A stretch of 64,000 nt of DNA from Loxodes magnus (GCA_946699065.1 CAMPDV010000013.1:1-64000), one strand, 5' to 3'. Counted from the first letter of the stretch, positions 11,600-26,567 are shown. Notes: generated by a model not told the origin, from the sequence alone. Numbers and translations: made by a program.

Positions 11600-14004
11600 C
11601 TAACTGGAGATATAAAAGGAGTAATACCAGGTGGATAAGAGAAATAGATAAGGAAGTGAAATATTCGAAATAATTACAAGATCTTAAAGATGATTAAGTA
11701 TAAAAGAAGGTATGTATATAATTTAAATATAAATAGGAATGAATTTAGAGAGAATTACAATAGATATCTTCCATTCAAATAGTAATTTATAGTTTTGAGA
11801 AAATAGGAACGAGTGAAAACATCAAGCAAATGTCGAATATGAAGTAAGTTTTAGAATATGAATTAAAAAACGAAATTCATTTAATTTAAATTAATACCTT
11901 AAAAGATATAAAGCAATCTAAAATAATTTTAGCTTAACAACAGTCAAAGTTTTCATAATAAATAAAAAATATAAACTTTAAATTTTTTTTACTTTGATTT
12001 TTAAACTATTAATATTTGAGTATGGATATAAAATTTTGATATTATAAAATTATTTAAAAAATTAAAAATAATATACTAACTTTTATTATAAATTTTACTT
12101 TTCAAAAATTGAAAAAAATAATTCTGTTTTAATTTTTGTAAATTTATAATAAAACAATAAAAATAACGCTTGATTAAAAAAGTTATGAACTTATGAAAAT
12201 ATAATATGCTAAAAAGCTCTGGATTTTAGACTTCCGGAAATCAGTTAGTACAAACAGCAATATCCTCAAGAGAAGTTATTTGACTATTAAAAATTTGAAT
12301 AAAGAGTTATTAAAATTAAAAAAACGGATTAAATCTGTGATTCTTTTACAATTAAAGATTAAAGGAAGTAAACTAAATTATTTGGAAGATTTTTAAAAGA
12401 TTAATTCTTTTGTTAAAAACAGTATATGATAGAAAATTCGAGAAGCTTGACAAAATATCTAAAGAATTAAGGATTTAAAAATTCATTGAATAAAAACAGA
12501 AAAAATCTGAAAAACTACAGAACTTCATTAAATATAATAATTTTATTGCCAAAAATCTTAATATTTAGATAAAAAGTAAGGAATTCTTTATATTAAAATG
12601 ATTTTATTTTAATAAATTTAAAAAATGTAAGAGATATTTAATAATTATAAAAGAACAATATTTTATTTTTATCTTTACAATAATTTTGCTTTTAGTCATA
12701 TATAGTTAAAAATTGTTATTAATTTTATATTTTCAATTCTGATTAAGGAAATATTTTTTATTTTTTTAATCGTAAATTATAAAAGTACATTATTTTTTCA
12801 TTCTATTTCTTTAAATGAAAAAATCTTTTAAGATGCTATATTTAAGAAAAATTAAAGAAATTGTTCTTATATAATGATTTTCTTTTTAATTATATATCTT
12901 TAATTTAACAATAAAAATAATATTTTATTTTACATTATTAATTAGATTTTTTTAGTTTATTTTTACATTATACTTTTTTTAATTTGAAAATATTTTACAA
13001 TTAATTTATAATTTTCAGACTTACGAATATAAACTATCTTGATATGATTTTTTAATATGTTATAAATTAAGAATAATATAGAGACTAAAAAATTAAATTA
13101 TTATAGAATGTAGTAAAATGCAAAGAAATATCAATTTCTTTGGGATACTATTTTTATTTTGAATAAAACTTATCATTTATAGAGATTAGCATATTAAAAC
13201 ATAGACCAGTTACTTTTCTTATATCCTCCTTACAGTAAGCAAAGTTTCTTAAAATATACTTAAACTATTTAAATTCTAATAAATATTAGAATTACGATGA
13301 AAAATAATAAAAATTATTATTTTTTAAATTTATAATTTCGTAATTTAAAATTTTTCTTATTTGGGAAATAAATAATTTTATAGTTTAAACTAAAGAAAAT
13401 AATTTTATTTTCCTTTGTAAACTGATTTTTATGTATGAATAATATAAAATTTTAATTTTAAATTGTTTTTAAGATTTTAACTTTAAAATATAGAAGTCAT
13501 AAAATTATTTTATTTTATTTACTGTAAGTTTCAAAGTTTTTTGTTCAATTTCTTTAAACTATGGGATCTATTTAAATTAAAACTTTTTTAATTGTTTTTT
13601 AAATTTGCATTTAGTTTTTTTAAATAATTAGTAAATCTGTATTAAATCTATAAAATTTAAGCATCAATAACCTAATAATTCTAAATAATTATTACTTCTA
13701 AATATTTTTTCATTCATTCAATAAATTTTTTCCAATTATTCGTAGTTTACTAAAAAAGCATTCTATCAACATCTAGTTATAAAAAATATAATTAAAGTCT
13801 TAGTTATAATCCTATTATATTAAATAATTTGCAATTTTAGTAAGATAGTAAGTAAAAAATGATTAAAAAATAAACTATTAAATTAATTTTTAAATTTTAT
13901 GATTAAAGACCTGATATACGAGTTATTATCATTATATTATAAAAATACTTAAGCAAATTTAGAATATCTATACATAATTATAGTTAAAGAAAGTAAAATA
14001 AGTT
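11600..14004. other. AT-rich stretch, no gene recognised
   Basis: Very AT-rich with long A and T runs. Translation in any frame gives mostly Asn/Lys/Ile/Phe without motifs, and no duplicated partner in the window allows a frame test. Confidence 0.5.
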
Positions 14005-14020
14005 ATTTTCGAAAATTTTA

Positions 14021-14330
14021 ATAATTAAAAAGATGTTGGGAGCTGAGATTGACCTTCTGAATCATACTTTCTGGTTTTATGGCTAGGAACAAGTTCCTTT
14101 CCTGTCGCTGAGAAAGTCCCTGGTCAAAGTCAACCTTTGCAAGGGAACGCCTTCCTATTGATTATCCACTCCTGTTTGGGCTTGAAGCCTGGCTGCCCAT
14201 AGCGATGGAGCTCCTTGGCAGCTGCTTTTCGAAAGCAACAGGATATCCCCGTTATCCCATGAAGGGAGTGTTGGGGTCGTTAAACTGCAAGAAGTTGCAG
14301 TCCAAAACTCTTTAAGTTTAAAATTAATTA
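14021..14330 (-). mobile_element. SINE-like structured-RNA element, copy 3 (15-16 bp TSD)
   Basis: Nearly identical to copy 1 but reversed, so it is probably a recent insertion. The flanks ATTTTCGAAAATTTTA (14,005-14,020) and ATTTTCGAAATTTTA (from 14,331) form a target-site duplication with one base lost. It keeps the terminal hairpin CTGCAA-GAAG-TTGCAG and the AAAAAGATG end (TTTTT in element orientation). Confidence 0.8.
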
Positions 14331-14349
14331 ATTTTCGAAATTTTAAAAA

Positions 14350-17300
14350 GTCTAATTATTTTTTAATAGGTTGCATATAAATAAGAAAAATGGAAAAATT
14401 TGATAAAAATAAAAAAATTAATAGAATAAAAAATCCTTAAAATTAAAGAATTTCATTAAACATAATATTTTTAATGCCAAAAATCTTAATATCTTTGTTA
14501 AAAAAGTAAGCATTTCTTTATATAAAAGTGATTTTACTTAAATAATTGAATTATAAAAAAAAAACTTCACTTTATAATAATAATAATTTTTCTAATTTAC
14601 AGTAATAAAAATAATTAAAGCTAAAATTTAGTATAATTAGTCAAAATAAAAATAAAATTTAAACATTTAAAATTCTTAAGAAACTTCAATTTATTAATAA
14701 CTTTTATATTAATTCAGATGTAAAAATAAATATGTATAATTTAAAAAAAGATATAATTTTTAGATTAGAAAACTTGAAAAGCATAATTATTAATCGTTAT
14801 GCTTTTAACATGTCTCTTAATGATTCAAAAAGGATATATTACAAGGCATTTTACACAAATACAAATTTCTATGTAAAATTCATATTATAAAATTTAAATT
14901 CCACTTGCAATCTTTTGGATGCGTTCTCTTCAAGATATTAATTCGAATTAGAAATCACTTTAAGTTTATGAATTAATAAGAAAATATTTAATATTTTTGC
15001 TAATTACGATTTTGTTTATATGATAAAAAACTAATGGAAAACTTAAGAAACTTTTCCCAAAAACCTTGAAGTGTATCTGTATCATTTGCAGATAATTTCG
15101 AGGCTTAAGGAAAATTGATTTCTAAACTTAAGCTTTAAACACAATAAGTTTGACTTTTGCTTGCACTAAAATTTTATTGTAAAATAAGCAAAGAATCAAA
15201 TCTAAAATATCGAGAAATAAACTATCTAAAGAAAAATTCGCAAAAGAGACTTCCTTAAAGAAAATATTTTTCTCTTTAAGATTAAAACTTAAGTCTCTCA
15301 GGAATTGTCATTTTACAATTAAGGTTGAATTATTTTATTTTAGTTCTTTTTATTAGTTCAATAAATTTATATTTAAATAGAAATTAAAATTAATTCTCTT
15401 TTTAATATTCTTTGGAGAGTGTTTATATCTCTTTCTATTTATTATAAGAATTTATTTACTTTTTTAGATTGTTTAAATTCTAATTTTTAATTTAACTTTA
15501 TATAGTATAATTTGTTAATCATAGTTAATTAATTTTACAAATTATTTGCTTTATTATTATTTTGATATTTTTATAAGTATTATAATCTATTTATTGATTT
15601 TGCTCATTCATAAAAGTTTATGTTTCTGTATAATGTTTCAATTTTAAATAATGTCAGTAAATATATGAAACTTATTAGTTTAGATTTTTTACTTATGCTA
15701 TAATCTTTAAATCTTAACCATCATCTATTTTTTAATTCTAACAATGTGCAGAATAAACTTAATGAAAAACTAATTTTTTTATTTAACTCTTATAAGTAAC
15801 AAAACTATCTATATTTACTAATAAATATTTAACTAATGAAACTATAAATTCTCTCCATTTAGTAAAGTATCTGTTTAAATAATAATTTTAAATAATTAGA
15901 TAATTTATAGTAAACATACTATTTTAAACTATAAAATGTAATAAAAATTATAAATTTAGAGTAAGTAATTTAAACATAGCAAAGATATTCTAGATAATAG
16001 AATATTAATAGATAATATATTAAACTTTTACTAATCAAATCATTATTTACTATAGGATAAATAGATATTATGAGCATAAGAATAAACATTTGGTAAATTT
16101 AAATATGATAAATAAATTAATAAAGTGGTAGTATACTTTTATTTAAGATTAAAGTAAATCAAAATTAAAGATATTTTAATATCAAAATAAACACTTAATT
16201 TGAAAAATTAACAATTAGTGATTAGTCTTATTAAGTAAACATTTTTGTTAATTTGTAGATATGGAACTTAATAATAGTATCGAAGTTAGAAAAATGTTTT
16301 AAATGCTCATAAATTAATAATATCTTATGTCATTTAGATAATTCTAAAATCATAGTAAAGTATCATACATTCATTCTTACTTATATATAAATAATAAGAA
16401 TATAAAAACTCATAAAGAAGGAGATTGCTTATAAATTACTTGAAAAGCAAGTAAAATTTAGAATGCTTTGAAAGGGCTATCTAGATAATTGAAAATCGAA
16501 AAACTCAAACCAATTAAATATTTTATTTAAAATCTTTGAAATATCTGGAAAAAAATTAAAAATTAAAGGCAATAATTAAGTTTAAATATGATATCAAGCT
16601 AGAAAGAAAAAATTGTTTCTATAATTTAAAAATAAAGAGAAAAATGAATTACCACTGAAATTTCTTATTTAGAGTTCATAAGGATGAAAAAGCCTTAAAA
16701 ATTTAAGAAGGGTTTATTATAACTAAGATAATTCGCTAATAGCTGAAAGATTTATCAAGTGAATAAATTATTTTAATTAAAGGACTGATTGTTGATATAA
16801 CTATGCTTGAATATCTTAAAGTTAAATTATAATTATTTATTATTTGATAAATCTTAATCCACTTAAGGTATCTATTTTAACTATATGGTTTTTAAGTAAA
16901 ATATTATATTAAATGGCTTATTATTAGGATAATTAAGTGAATATGTGAGAATACTATTATTTCTCTTTGTTATAATTATTTTACCTAAGATATTATAAAC
17001 TCTAATGTTAATAGCTTACTTTATAAAGAGTTAAAGTAATTTTATAGACTTTAGTATATATTGTTTTGATAATTTTCTATTTAGAACTAATTATCTAGGC
17101 CCAAAAAGTCATTCTTGATGCCTTAATTTAAGCCTGGCTTATTATTATATTGGTTCAACTTATGTAAGATTAATGGTAATTGAAAATAAATGAAAAGTAT
17201 GATAGATTGAGTATAATTATATGGTTTACTAATAATAACTCAAAGTATTATTATTATATCATACAATTACTTATTATAATCTCTTTAACATTAATTTTAA

Positions 17301-19150
17301 TTATTATATCCTTTTTATAAACTGGATACTATTTCTATTTTTAATTCCTATATCATTTTATAAAATTTAACATTAGTAACAGCATTCTAAAATTATTTAG
17401 TTAAAAGTATTAGGGATTTCAATAGCTCTAAGTTTCATTATAACTTAGATTATTAAAAAGAATATTCAATTACAAAGAAATTTAAAAAAGTGCTTAAGTA
17501 TAAAATAAAAAAGTCTGAAGAAGTATCATTATGTGCTTCTCTCAATCTTAGTATACTAAATAATCTCCTAAAATCCTTAAAAAGATTAAACACATACCTA
17601 GGAGGAAATAAATCTATGCTCTAAGAGAGATTCTTAATATGGTTGTCTTTAGGTCTGTAGCTATGTTTACTTTATGCTTTAATGAAACTTACTCAAAGTT
17701 AATAATGTAACGTAAGGCAAGACTTATAATGGAATATTTCTTGTACTAATGAGATTGTCAATTATCTTTCCGAATTAAATTTATCCTTATATCTAATCTA
17801 TTATATCCTTAATAGGTATTTTCCTTTCTTATCTAGCAAACTTTAAGGTTTTAAAATATTGTAATTTAATAATAGTTTAAAATTATAAATTATAGAAGCT
17901 ATTCTATTAGTTTTAGCTTTAATAAATGAGATTTATTTTATTTTAAGTTATTTAGTTTAAAAATAACTAAAAATAGATGAAAATATCTAGATTATGTAAA
18001 AAGGGATATGTAATAAATTAAGTAGCAGTTAGTAAAATAGCAAAACTAGTTACTTTAATAGAGAATTATAGGGAACTTTCTCTTCACTAAATTATAATAA
18101 AGATTAATTTAGATTTGAATTATAAGTATGAAGCATATATTACATAATACATTTTATATCATTAATCATATTAATTATATATAAGTATAAACAGCAACAT
18201 TAGAGAATAATACTTTTATTTTAGCTAAAATAAAACATCATTATTGGTGTTAAAAAATTAAATTAATCAAACTAATTAGAATTATAATTAATATCATTTT
18301 ACACTAATGCAGCTAAGATTAATAAAGACTAAATAAACCAACAAATTAAAAAGGAAAGTCGATAAAAATAGCAAAAATACTGAACCGCAAATTAAGATTA
18401 TATGTTAAGATATAAGAAATTGGCTTTTTTTATTAAAAGGCAATTATAAAATCCTGACAGAATGATAAATTTATATTGCCGTTCATGAAACCTTAACTTC
18501 AATTATGAATAACCAATTAGTATGCTTAGCTTGTATTAGATATTAATAATGTACTAAAGTATAAAACCAAAAACATAGCAAAAAGTAAAGCTAAAAATAA
18601 TGGATTTTAAGGGATTTTGTAAATAGATATTTATTAAAACTCTTATAACATAGAATAGTAAATTAAAATATATTTGAATTAATCCTTTTTTGAGAAATAC
18701 AAAATTTGAGAAATACTAAGAAGTTTGGAAAGTAGAATAATTTCCAAATGTTCTCATTAAATGAAAAACTAAGTCGAGATAAATAAAGAAAGCCTAAATT
18801 TAATAAAAATTAATCTAATCTAATATCTAATAATATTTATTAATTTGAAAGATATTAATAATAAGCATTATTTTCTGAAGATAAATTATAAGATTTTTTG
18901 CATATGACTCAAAACAAACTTTACTCTGAATCGTTTATTTGAGAGTAGCAGCAAAGAGTTTAAAAAATATAACTTGTTATGAATTGATTCTATTATTTAG
19001 TATAGAAAAAAAGTAATTACTATAAGAACTAAAAATTAAAAAAATAATAATCTAATAAGTTACTTTTTTAGATCCAAAAAATATAAACAAAAATATTTTA
19101 CCTAAAATTGCTAAAATTAATTCATTTTCATATAAACCTGTGACATTAAG
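14350..19150. other. AT-rich region with possible membrane-protein remnants
   Basis: No gene is recognised with confidence. Around 16,650-18,000 the plus strand has runs of hydrophobic codons broken by charged stretches (for example MVVFRSVAMFTLCFNETYSK near 17,650), suggesting a degraded polytopic membrane protein, possibly a channel; frames change often and no pore signature can be read. The rest is plain AT-rich sequence. Confidence 0.3.
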
Positions 19151-19258
19151 AAGATACTGATTGTATATTTAAAAGAAATAATTCTAGAGAAAGTGACAAT
19201 GAAGATGTGTTTTAAATATTTGATACAGAATTAATAAGCAATAAGCATTATCCAACAA

Positions 19259-22200
19259 AATTAGCTTATAAATTCAGAAAAAAGACTAGAAAATGAAAAT
19301 AAAAAAATAAAGTTAAACTTTAAATATTAGAAATTATAGATATTCAACTATAAATAAATTAAAAATTAGCAATTTAATTTATTTAATTTTGCAAAGCAAA
19401 ATATCTAATACATATTTCTTCCATTAGGATCAACTGGAATAGGAAAATTTAAACTAATAAAAAAATTTAACAATATGATACTACTAATTAAGTAAAATCC
19501 TGTAAATTACAAGAAATTGCCTAAATTTTTAAACATACTAACACCTTATTCATTACATAATTTACCAGCTTTTATTAATTGATTAACTCTTTCAAAATAA
19601 ATAAAAAATAAATAAAGAGTGAAAATAATTAAAATGAGGTAGATTATTAATAGTGGACTAAATAAATAAGATAGCATCATATATTTGAAAATTTATAGAT
19701 ATAAGATTGAAAGAAATCACTAATAAATAGGTACCAATCGGAAATTATAATATAATATATGTTGGTGCCTTAGGATGAATACTACCTATATGAAATTTAA
19801 TGATATTGATTTAAAACAGTTAAAGATTGTTCAGATTTAATAGTTGGATTGTTATGCTTTAATTGAATAAGTATAATAATTTACTTACGATAAGAAATAA
19901 GGTAATAAATTAAGAATTTTATGAGTTCATATGATTGCTGAAAAACTAGAAATTAACAGAGATTCATCCATTAGTAAACGCATTGATAGATAATCTTAGA
20001 TCTATTGTCAGCAATAATTTAAGTAAAGTAAATTTGAATGGAGTTTGATTAAATAACTTTTAACGCGAAAGATGATCGTATATGATTCCAAAATATCAGA
20101 TAAGATAAATGAAATTATAAAGTCAATTAGATTATGCTTAGCGTACTTTTGGACATTCATATCTTTCTTGTACTTTTAAATATTTAATCTTATAAATTAA
20201 TCTATATAAAAATTAATATTCTAGTCTACCTCTTTAATGTCTACTTAAAAGCTACTATTTGTATCTAAAAAGGGATATAAAAATCTTACTCTATATATAT
20301 TATAGCCTTTCTATTACTTTTATGTATATCCTAGACTGTATCTCCTATAATCTTTAAATTAAAGCACTAAATATATAATACTAATAGCCTGCTTTGTTAA
20401 AATAAAGGGTTGCTAATAGTCTTAGTAACTGTAATATAATAATGGTAGGCTATTAAAATTAGGCTATAGGGATTAGTTAATTAATTAGGTTGTTAATCTT
20501 ATATCCTTGCTACTTTAATATCTAATTATTGTCGATTTAGGTTAAAATAAGAAGCTTTTACTTCTTTTAAATATATTAAGATTTAGCATTATTTGTAGTT
20601 ATAGTGAGTAAGGTGTAATTAGGTTACTACATTTGAATAGCAATCAGTTGAGTAGACTCAAGATAGTGAGATCTAATATAAAGCATCGTCTAGATTAGTA
20701 ATATGTGAAGCTTAAAAAGTTACTTGAAGTCGTTGATTGGCATCTCCTTTAGATCTTGATATGGTGAATAAAGGAACTATAATTGAAAAATTTGCAAGAC
20801 AAAAAGTTAATTCTATCTTAATAAGAAACAGTGTTCTAAAAGTCAGAGTCAGATATCAATTTCTATAGACAAAATTTTAGTAAAAAGTAGAGAATGTTGA
20901 ATGAAGAAAATAATAGACACTAAGAATGTGCTTAGAATTAAGATAAAGCGAGGTTTCGAATAATCTTCTATTTGTCATTAGTTGCTTGCCTGGTTGTGTC
21001 TATAAATTCATCTAAGAAATATTTTAAAGCCTCAAATACTTCCAAACGAGAGATTCTTATTAGTGATGTTAATTTCTCTAAGGATTGCTAAAAATTTTGA
21101 ATTTTTTAATGAAGGCTGCGGAGAACATTAAATAGCTGTCTGATTTCTACTTAACTTCATTGCTAGAATTGCGATATGTTTGTAGTTAGAAATGCTTGAT
21201 AAATAGAAAATAAAATATATAGAGGACCAATCCAGCTTTGGAAGTTTTTTCGCTATATTTTGATATATATAATATTAAGCCTGATACCTAGATAAAAATC
21301 AAAGAAACAGAAAAAGATTAAATACCAAAAATAAAACATTCCTAGTATGAAGCTTTATCTTTAAAATAAAGTCACATCTTCAAAGATAGAAACGAAATAG
21401 ACGGTTAGCTTTTAATCCAGACCTCGTTGGATATAAACTGATAGATTTGAAAAGAAGCCAAATATAGTTTAAAGATTATCTGATAAAACCATCAGAGGTT
21501 TAGAAGAATTATTACTCTTGAAAGAATAGTTTGAGCTAAAGGAATTAAAAAAAGAAAAAAGTATAGGAATGTCCCATCAACGCAAGAAAATCGATCTCCT
21601 ATTGCTTTTAACATGCTGAATATAACGACCAAATAAAGCTGACTAGTAAAAAATGTTTAACCTACCTGCTTTCAATCTTTTAAATTGCAAGTTTAGTCTC
21701 GGAACTACGCTACAATGACTAGCAGTAAAAAGATACTAAGCAATTTTCTTTATAAGGGAGGAAAAAAGCAAAAAAATAATAAATCTAAGCTATAAGATTT
21801 AAGGATTAAGGAACATGTATATCATTTACTTATCTAATAAGTAGAATCTGGAACTTAAAACTAAAAACATTTGATATATCTATTTTTAAGCTTTTCGTAA
21901 AAGAAAATAAACAACTTCATATTATTCTTTTTTAGAAGATTTACAATATTGAGGCTAAGAAGTAGATTTACCTTCAAAGCATCTGCTTGCTTATATGAAT
22001 CAATTAAGATAGTTTAGTTGCTGGTTTAGTTTCTTTCAGTTTATCTTCTTAAAATTTATGTTAAAGAAAGACAAACTATGTGTAAGAGCAAGGAACTATA
22101 TATCAATAAGCAATAAATTGAAACGATCAGAGAAGAAAGCAAGTTCAAACTGGCCAAAAAAAAACTTTAAAGTACTATCCTCAGAGTTAATAAATCAATT

Positions 22201-23476
22201 AAAGTATTTAATTGATTATTTATTATATTGGAGCTTTATTAGTAGAACTAATAAATTATTAAGATTACTAGACTCAGTATCTTTAATTAAAGATAGCCTA
22301 TTCTTTATAATACTTCTTATTTATATTTTTTAATAAATTAACAAGATACATTAAACCTTTAAATATACGATATATTTCATTCTAAGCTTTTATTTACAAG
22401 ATATTTGATAATAAGTATATTAAACTAATTTAAAAATAAAATTTAGCTTACATGCTTTTTTATGGTAGTTAATATTTTAGGATTATTTTAGCTTAGAGAT
22501 ATAAGGAAAATCAATTAGGGTAATATGATCTAAATTAAGAAGAGAGAAATTAAGCAGATAGAATTTTAAAAGATTTGATAGATAATGTTTTCAAGAGACT
22601 AAAGTATGAATGTTGTTGTAGTTTTTGGATTTAAATTTATGCCTATTGAATAGTGTAGTGAATGAAGCAGCAAATTCAATCTAAGATATTGCAAAGTTGG
22701 AGAAAAAAGCAGCAATTTTTTATATTCCTAAGAAAATAAAAAATAAACGCATCTGAAAATTTTTGATTTAAGATAATCAAGAAATTGAAAAACTTAAAGA
22801 GTTTGTACAATTATGCTACTTTGAGAATTTAGATCTCAAACTATTGCATGAATATTTCAATCTAAATTTTATAAAGGCCATTAAATATTTGTCATTCTAG
22901 AAGGATTTATATTTTTCCATTTTTTCAAAAGGATAATTCTTAGATTTATAAGTTCAAAGCAAACATTTTGGCAACCCCTTTGGACATGTACATTTCTCAT
23001 TTAATAGCAGCTTTTTTATTTAAGATTTTGATTAATTAAATTTTAGTTACTTCTTTTTTATTCATTTAGAAAAACTGGAATTCTATAATTATTTAATTCT
23101 TCTGTAAAATATTTATTACTCTATTTTATCTATAGAAAAACTTGTTAAACTATGCTTAATATCCAATCTGTTACTACTTGAAAGCTTAAATATTTTTTAA
23201 ATATCAAGCATGCCTTTTGATTGCAATTGATTATTTTAGTTTATTAAGAAAAATTGTAATTTAGCAGTTATTTCATTCTAGTTCGTAAGTGATAGTCTTG
23301 AATCTTTTAATTAATAAATTCAATTTAAGATTTAAAACTCTTATCTTGTAGGTTTTTTTTATCACTTTCATTATGTTTATTTAAATCCTTTCTTATTACT
23401 ACTAAAGATTGTATTCTTTTTAAATTTTATGACTAAAGTCAACTAGACTAGGTTTTATTGCGACTTTAATTTTAGT
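19259..23476 (+). CDS. Large P-loop protein with coiled-coil and Leu-rich C-terminal part, truncated
   Basis: One frame stays protein-like for about 1,400 codons with TAR as Gln and TGA as Trp. Near residue 57 is a Walker-A P-loop, GSTGIGK (19,427-19,447), in IFLPLGSTGIGKFKLIKKF, so nucleotide binding is likely; the usual Ser/Thr after the Lys is Phe, which may impair it. Then comes a segment (KRIDRQSQIYCQQ, near 19,980) shared with the gene at 60.8-64 kb, hydrophobic stretches, a long coiled coil (LEELLLLKEQFELKELKKEK, about 21,500), and a Leu-rich end (IEKLVKLCLISNLLLLESLN, about 23,130) resembling irregular leucine-rich repeats. A basic Asp/Glu-containing stretch just upstream in another frame (RESDNEDVFQIF, about 19,190) suggests the N-terminus is frameshifted. 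The frame ends where WD40 block B begins, so the 3' end may be lost. NLR-like architecture is only a guess. Confidence 0.6.
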
Positions 23477-24781
23477 TTTAAATAACTTATATTAGCTAAT
23501 CTAATACTTATATTATCTCATACTTATTACAAATAGGCATATTATGTTAAGTTTACTCTTTCAATTAATTCAGAAAATAATAATAGAATATATTTAAAAT
23601 ATGCTTTCTTTCTTAAAAGCTTATAATTTTCTTAATAGCAAACAAATTATTTTAATAAAGAGAGTATTAATAGAGTAACTATGTTTTTTGGATAAGTATA
23701 GAATAATAGAATTAAGTTTTTATCTTTAAATAATCTAGAATAATTTAGGTATTATTAATTTGAAATGATAATTACAAAAATAACATAAATAATAAATATA
23801 ATATTAGTTTGCTATAAAAAGAGAAAGTTATCTAAATGTATTAATTATAACTAATCTAATATCTTTATTAAAGAGAATTTAAACTAATAACTAATAAAGC
23901 TAAAAGGATAAAATATTAAGTATTTAATAGACATAATTAAACATATTAAAGCTTATTTTAATAATAAAATTAAATATTACTATTTAATAATTGTAAGATA
24001 AAATTAGTGATACACTATTTCTAGTTAGTTTAAATATTTACTATCTACTATTTATATTTATTACATTTATATAACTTACTTAGAATCAACATTAAAAGTA
24101 ATAAATTATATTAGTTTATTATTATAAGAGAGACCTTTATAAGTAAAAAGTTTTAATGAAACAGTAGTAAAAAAGTGGACAAATAAAAGAGTTTATCTTA
24201 TAAATACTAAAAATACTTTGCTTTAAATAATTTGATATTTTTTAATCTTTATTCAAACTAATTAATAAGAAACTTATTTTATTTAATTTTTTTAATTAGT
24301 AAAAAGCTTAAAGAAATTTTTTTTTTGATTAAATGTAAGTGAAAAGTAATAATTAATAGCAATAGTTTTTAAAATAATTGTAATATTTTATTTATCATTT
24401 AAAAGGATCTACAACGAAATAAGATTTTCTTATTAAGAGTTTTTGATTTAAAGCACAAATAAGTTTTAATTAATGGATGTATATTAAAGTTATTATAATA
24501 AGGATATAATTCTTCGTTATAAACTTTTGAAATAATAATTTATCCTTTTATTTAAAAGTAAAAAGATATAAAATAATTAAAATTGTAAAAGCATGTACAC
24601 TATTAGTTTAATATCTATTCTTGTTTTAAGACAAAAATAGAAAAATCAATGATTTAGAAATAAGATATTTATAAATATGCTTAATAAATAATTTAATTGT
24701 TTAATTGTATTGAAATAAAGTCAGTAAAATTAATTGAGTTATTTTAATTAAAAAGTTATTGAAGTAAGTTATAAAATTAAA

Positions 24782-25865
24782 ATGGAGAAAAAAGAAACGG
24801 AGAAAAAAGAAAAGCAATTTACTAAAAGTATTTTTTTAAGAAAACTCCTAAGAGCGAGAAACCACATTCTAGGGAAAGTATCTCTACTTCATTTTAAGTA
24901 TGAAATTCTGCCCAATTTATGCTACTAAAAGTTAATAAACAAGATCAGTTATGATCAAAGTAAAGGTATTTCTTTAATATTTTTTAGACTAAGTCATTAA
25001 TATCACCTCACCTGTTTGGTCGGTAGCCATATCAAGTGACCTGAATTGAATTATATCAGATTCATAATATCCTGAAAATTCGATAAAGATCTGGAATTTC
25101 TAGACAGGTGCTCTCGAAAGAACTATAACAGGATATACTTCTCCTATTACTTCGGTAGTAATCTCCACGGACTCTAGCTATATTGTATCGGGATCTTATG
25201 ACAAAACCATCAAGATCTGAAACTTATAGACTGGTTCTCTCATAAGAACTATAACGGGACATACTAGCTCAGTTAACTCGTTAGTAATCTCCTATGACTC
25301 TAAGTATATTATATCAGCATCTTACGATACAACTATAAAGATCTGAAATTTCCACAATTGAACTCTCCAAAGAACTATAACGGGACATACTAATGTAGTT
25401 AGATCGGTAGTAATCTCCTATGACTCTAGATATATTATATCGGGATCTCGTGATACAACTATAAAAATTTGGGATTTCTAGACTGGTCAGCTTGTGCGAA
25501 ATCTTACTGGGCATTCTGGCTGAGTTTTATCGGTGATAGTGTCTAAGGATAATAGGTATATAATATCTGGTTCTTATGACAGGAATATTAAGATATGAGA
25601 CTTCTCTTCTGGTTATTGTATTCGTACTCTTCAAGGTCATACAGGTGCTGTATCAAGTATTCAGTTAAGTGTTGATTCAAGTGTAATATTTTCTGGTTCA
25701 TGGGATGAAATAATCAAGATATGGAACTTTGATAAGAGTGAGTGTATATAGACTTTATAAGGACATGCAGGATCAATAGAATCTATAGCATTGAGCGTTG
25801 AAAATAAATGGTTGGTATCGGGAGGATATGACAAGACGATAAGAAAGTGGAGAGTTTCGAGTTGA
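24782..25865 (+). CDS. Seven-blade WD40 repeat protein, copy B
   Basis: Paralog of the genes at 4,651, 40,057 and 57,343. Start ATG at 24,782, intron 24,960-24,987, probable stop TGA at 25,863 after KWRVSS; about 351 residues. TGA encodes Trp in several blades, including KIW of blade 5 (25,596-25,598) where copy C has TGG. TAG at 25,101 encodes Gln where copy A has CAG. Blade 1 has lost part of its GHT motif by a 3-base in-frame deletion, and blade 2 reads GYT. Surface residues differ from the paralogs: blade 4 has NVVR and RDT where copy A has SFVR and YDN. The scaffold is otherwise almost identical and open, so the gene looks intact. Confidence 0.9.
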
Positions 25866-26567
25866 TTAACTTGCTATTTGACTTAATTAAATTTTACGAT
25901 TAAAGATATAAGATATTGGTAATGCATTTAAATGAATGTTTAATGTTAGCTATGCTTGTAGTTATATGAAGTGTTTGTTTTTTATTTATTTATTTAAAAT
26001 TTGTTATGTTCTTAATATTATTGGTTTAAAAAAAGAATAATATAGGTTATAGAAATTAGTGAGGTATGTTTTTTAAAGTGTTTATGTTTAAAAATATTAA
26101 CAATATAATTTTGTTAAATGAAGACGAAAAATAAATTTAAGTTTAATTTTATTCTATAAAATTTGTTATAGATTTTATTTTTAGATTGTGTAAAAATTTC
26201 AAGTTGAGATAAATTTTCATTTTTTTTGTGAAGTAGTAAAATATTAATTATACATGCAAAATTAGTTTATAATCTTGATTATTAATTAAAATTTTAATTA
26301 AGTGTTTCATTTTATTAATTTTATTTTAAATTAACCTCCGCTTTTTATTATTTATTTTTTATGATATATTTAATATTGATTATTAATTATAATTAATTAT
26401 AATTTATTATTATTAATTATTATTATTATTTATTATTTATTATTAATATAAAATTTTATATTTTATGTTTCCGATTGGAAAATAAAATTTTCTGATATTA
26501 AGTTTTTTATTTATCATTATTTTTCAATTTTAGAGTTTAAATTTCATGAAAGCAAAAAATTTGTTTT

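Noticed and set aside
16650-18000. Potassium or cyclic-nucleotide-gated channel
   Set aside because: Hydrophobic stretches are visible but no pore signature could be read in any one frame.
19427-19447. Naming the P-loop gene a NACHT or AIG1-type GTPase
   Set aside because: Only the Walker-A motif is recognisable; no Walker B or family-specific motif was found.
25314-25514. Minus-strand ORF with Ser/Arg-rich product (and its twin at 40,577-40,777)
   Set aside because: Exactly antisense to WD40 blades; it recurs only because the blades are repeated.
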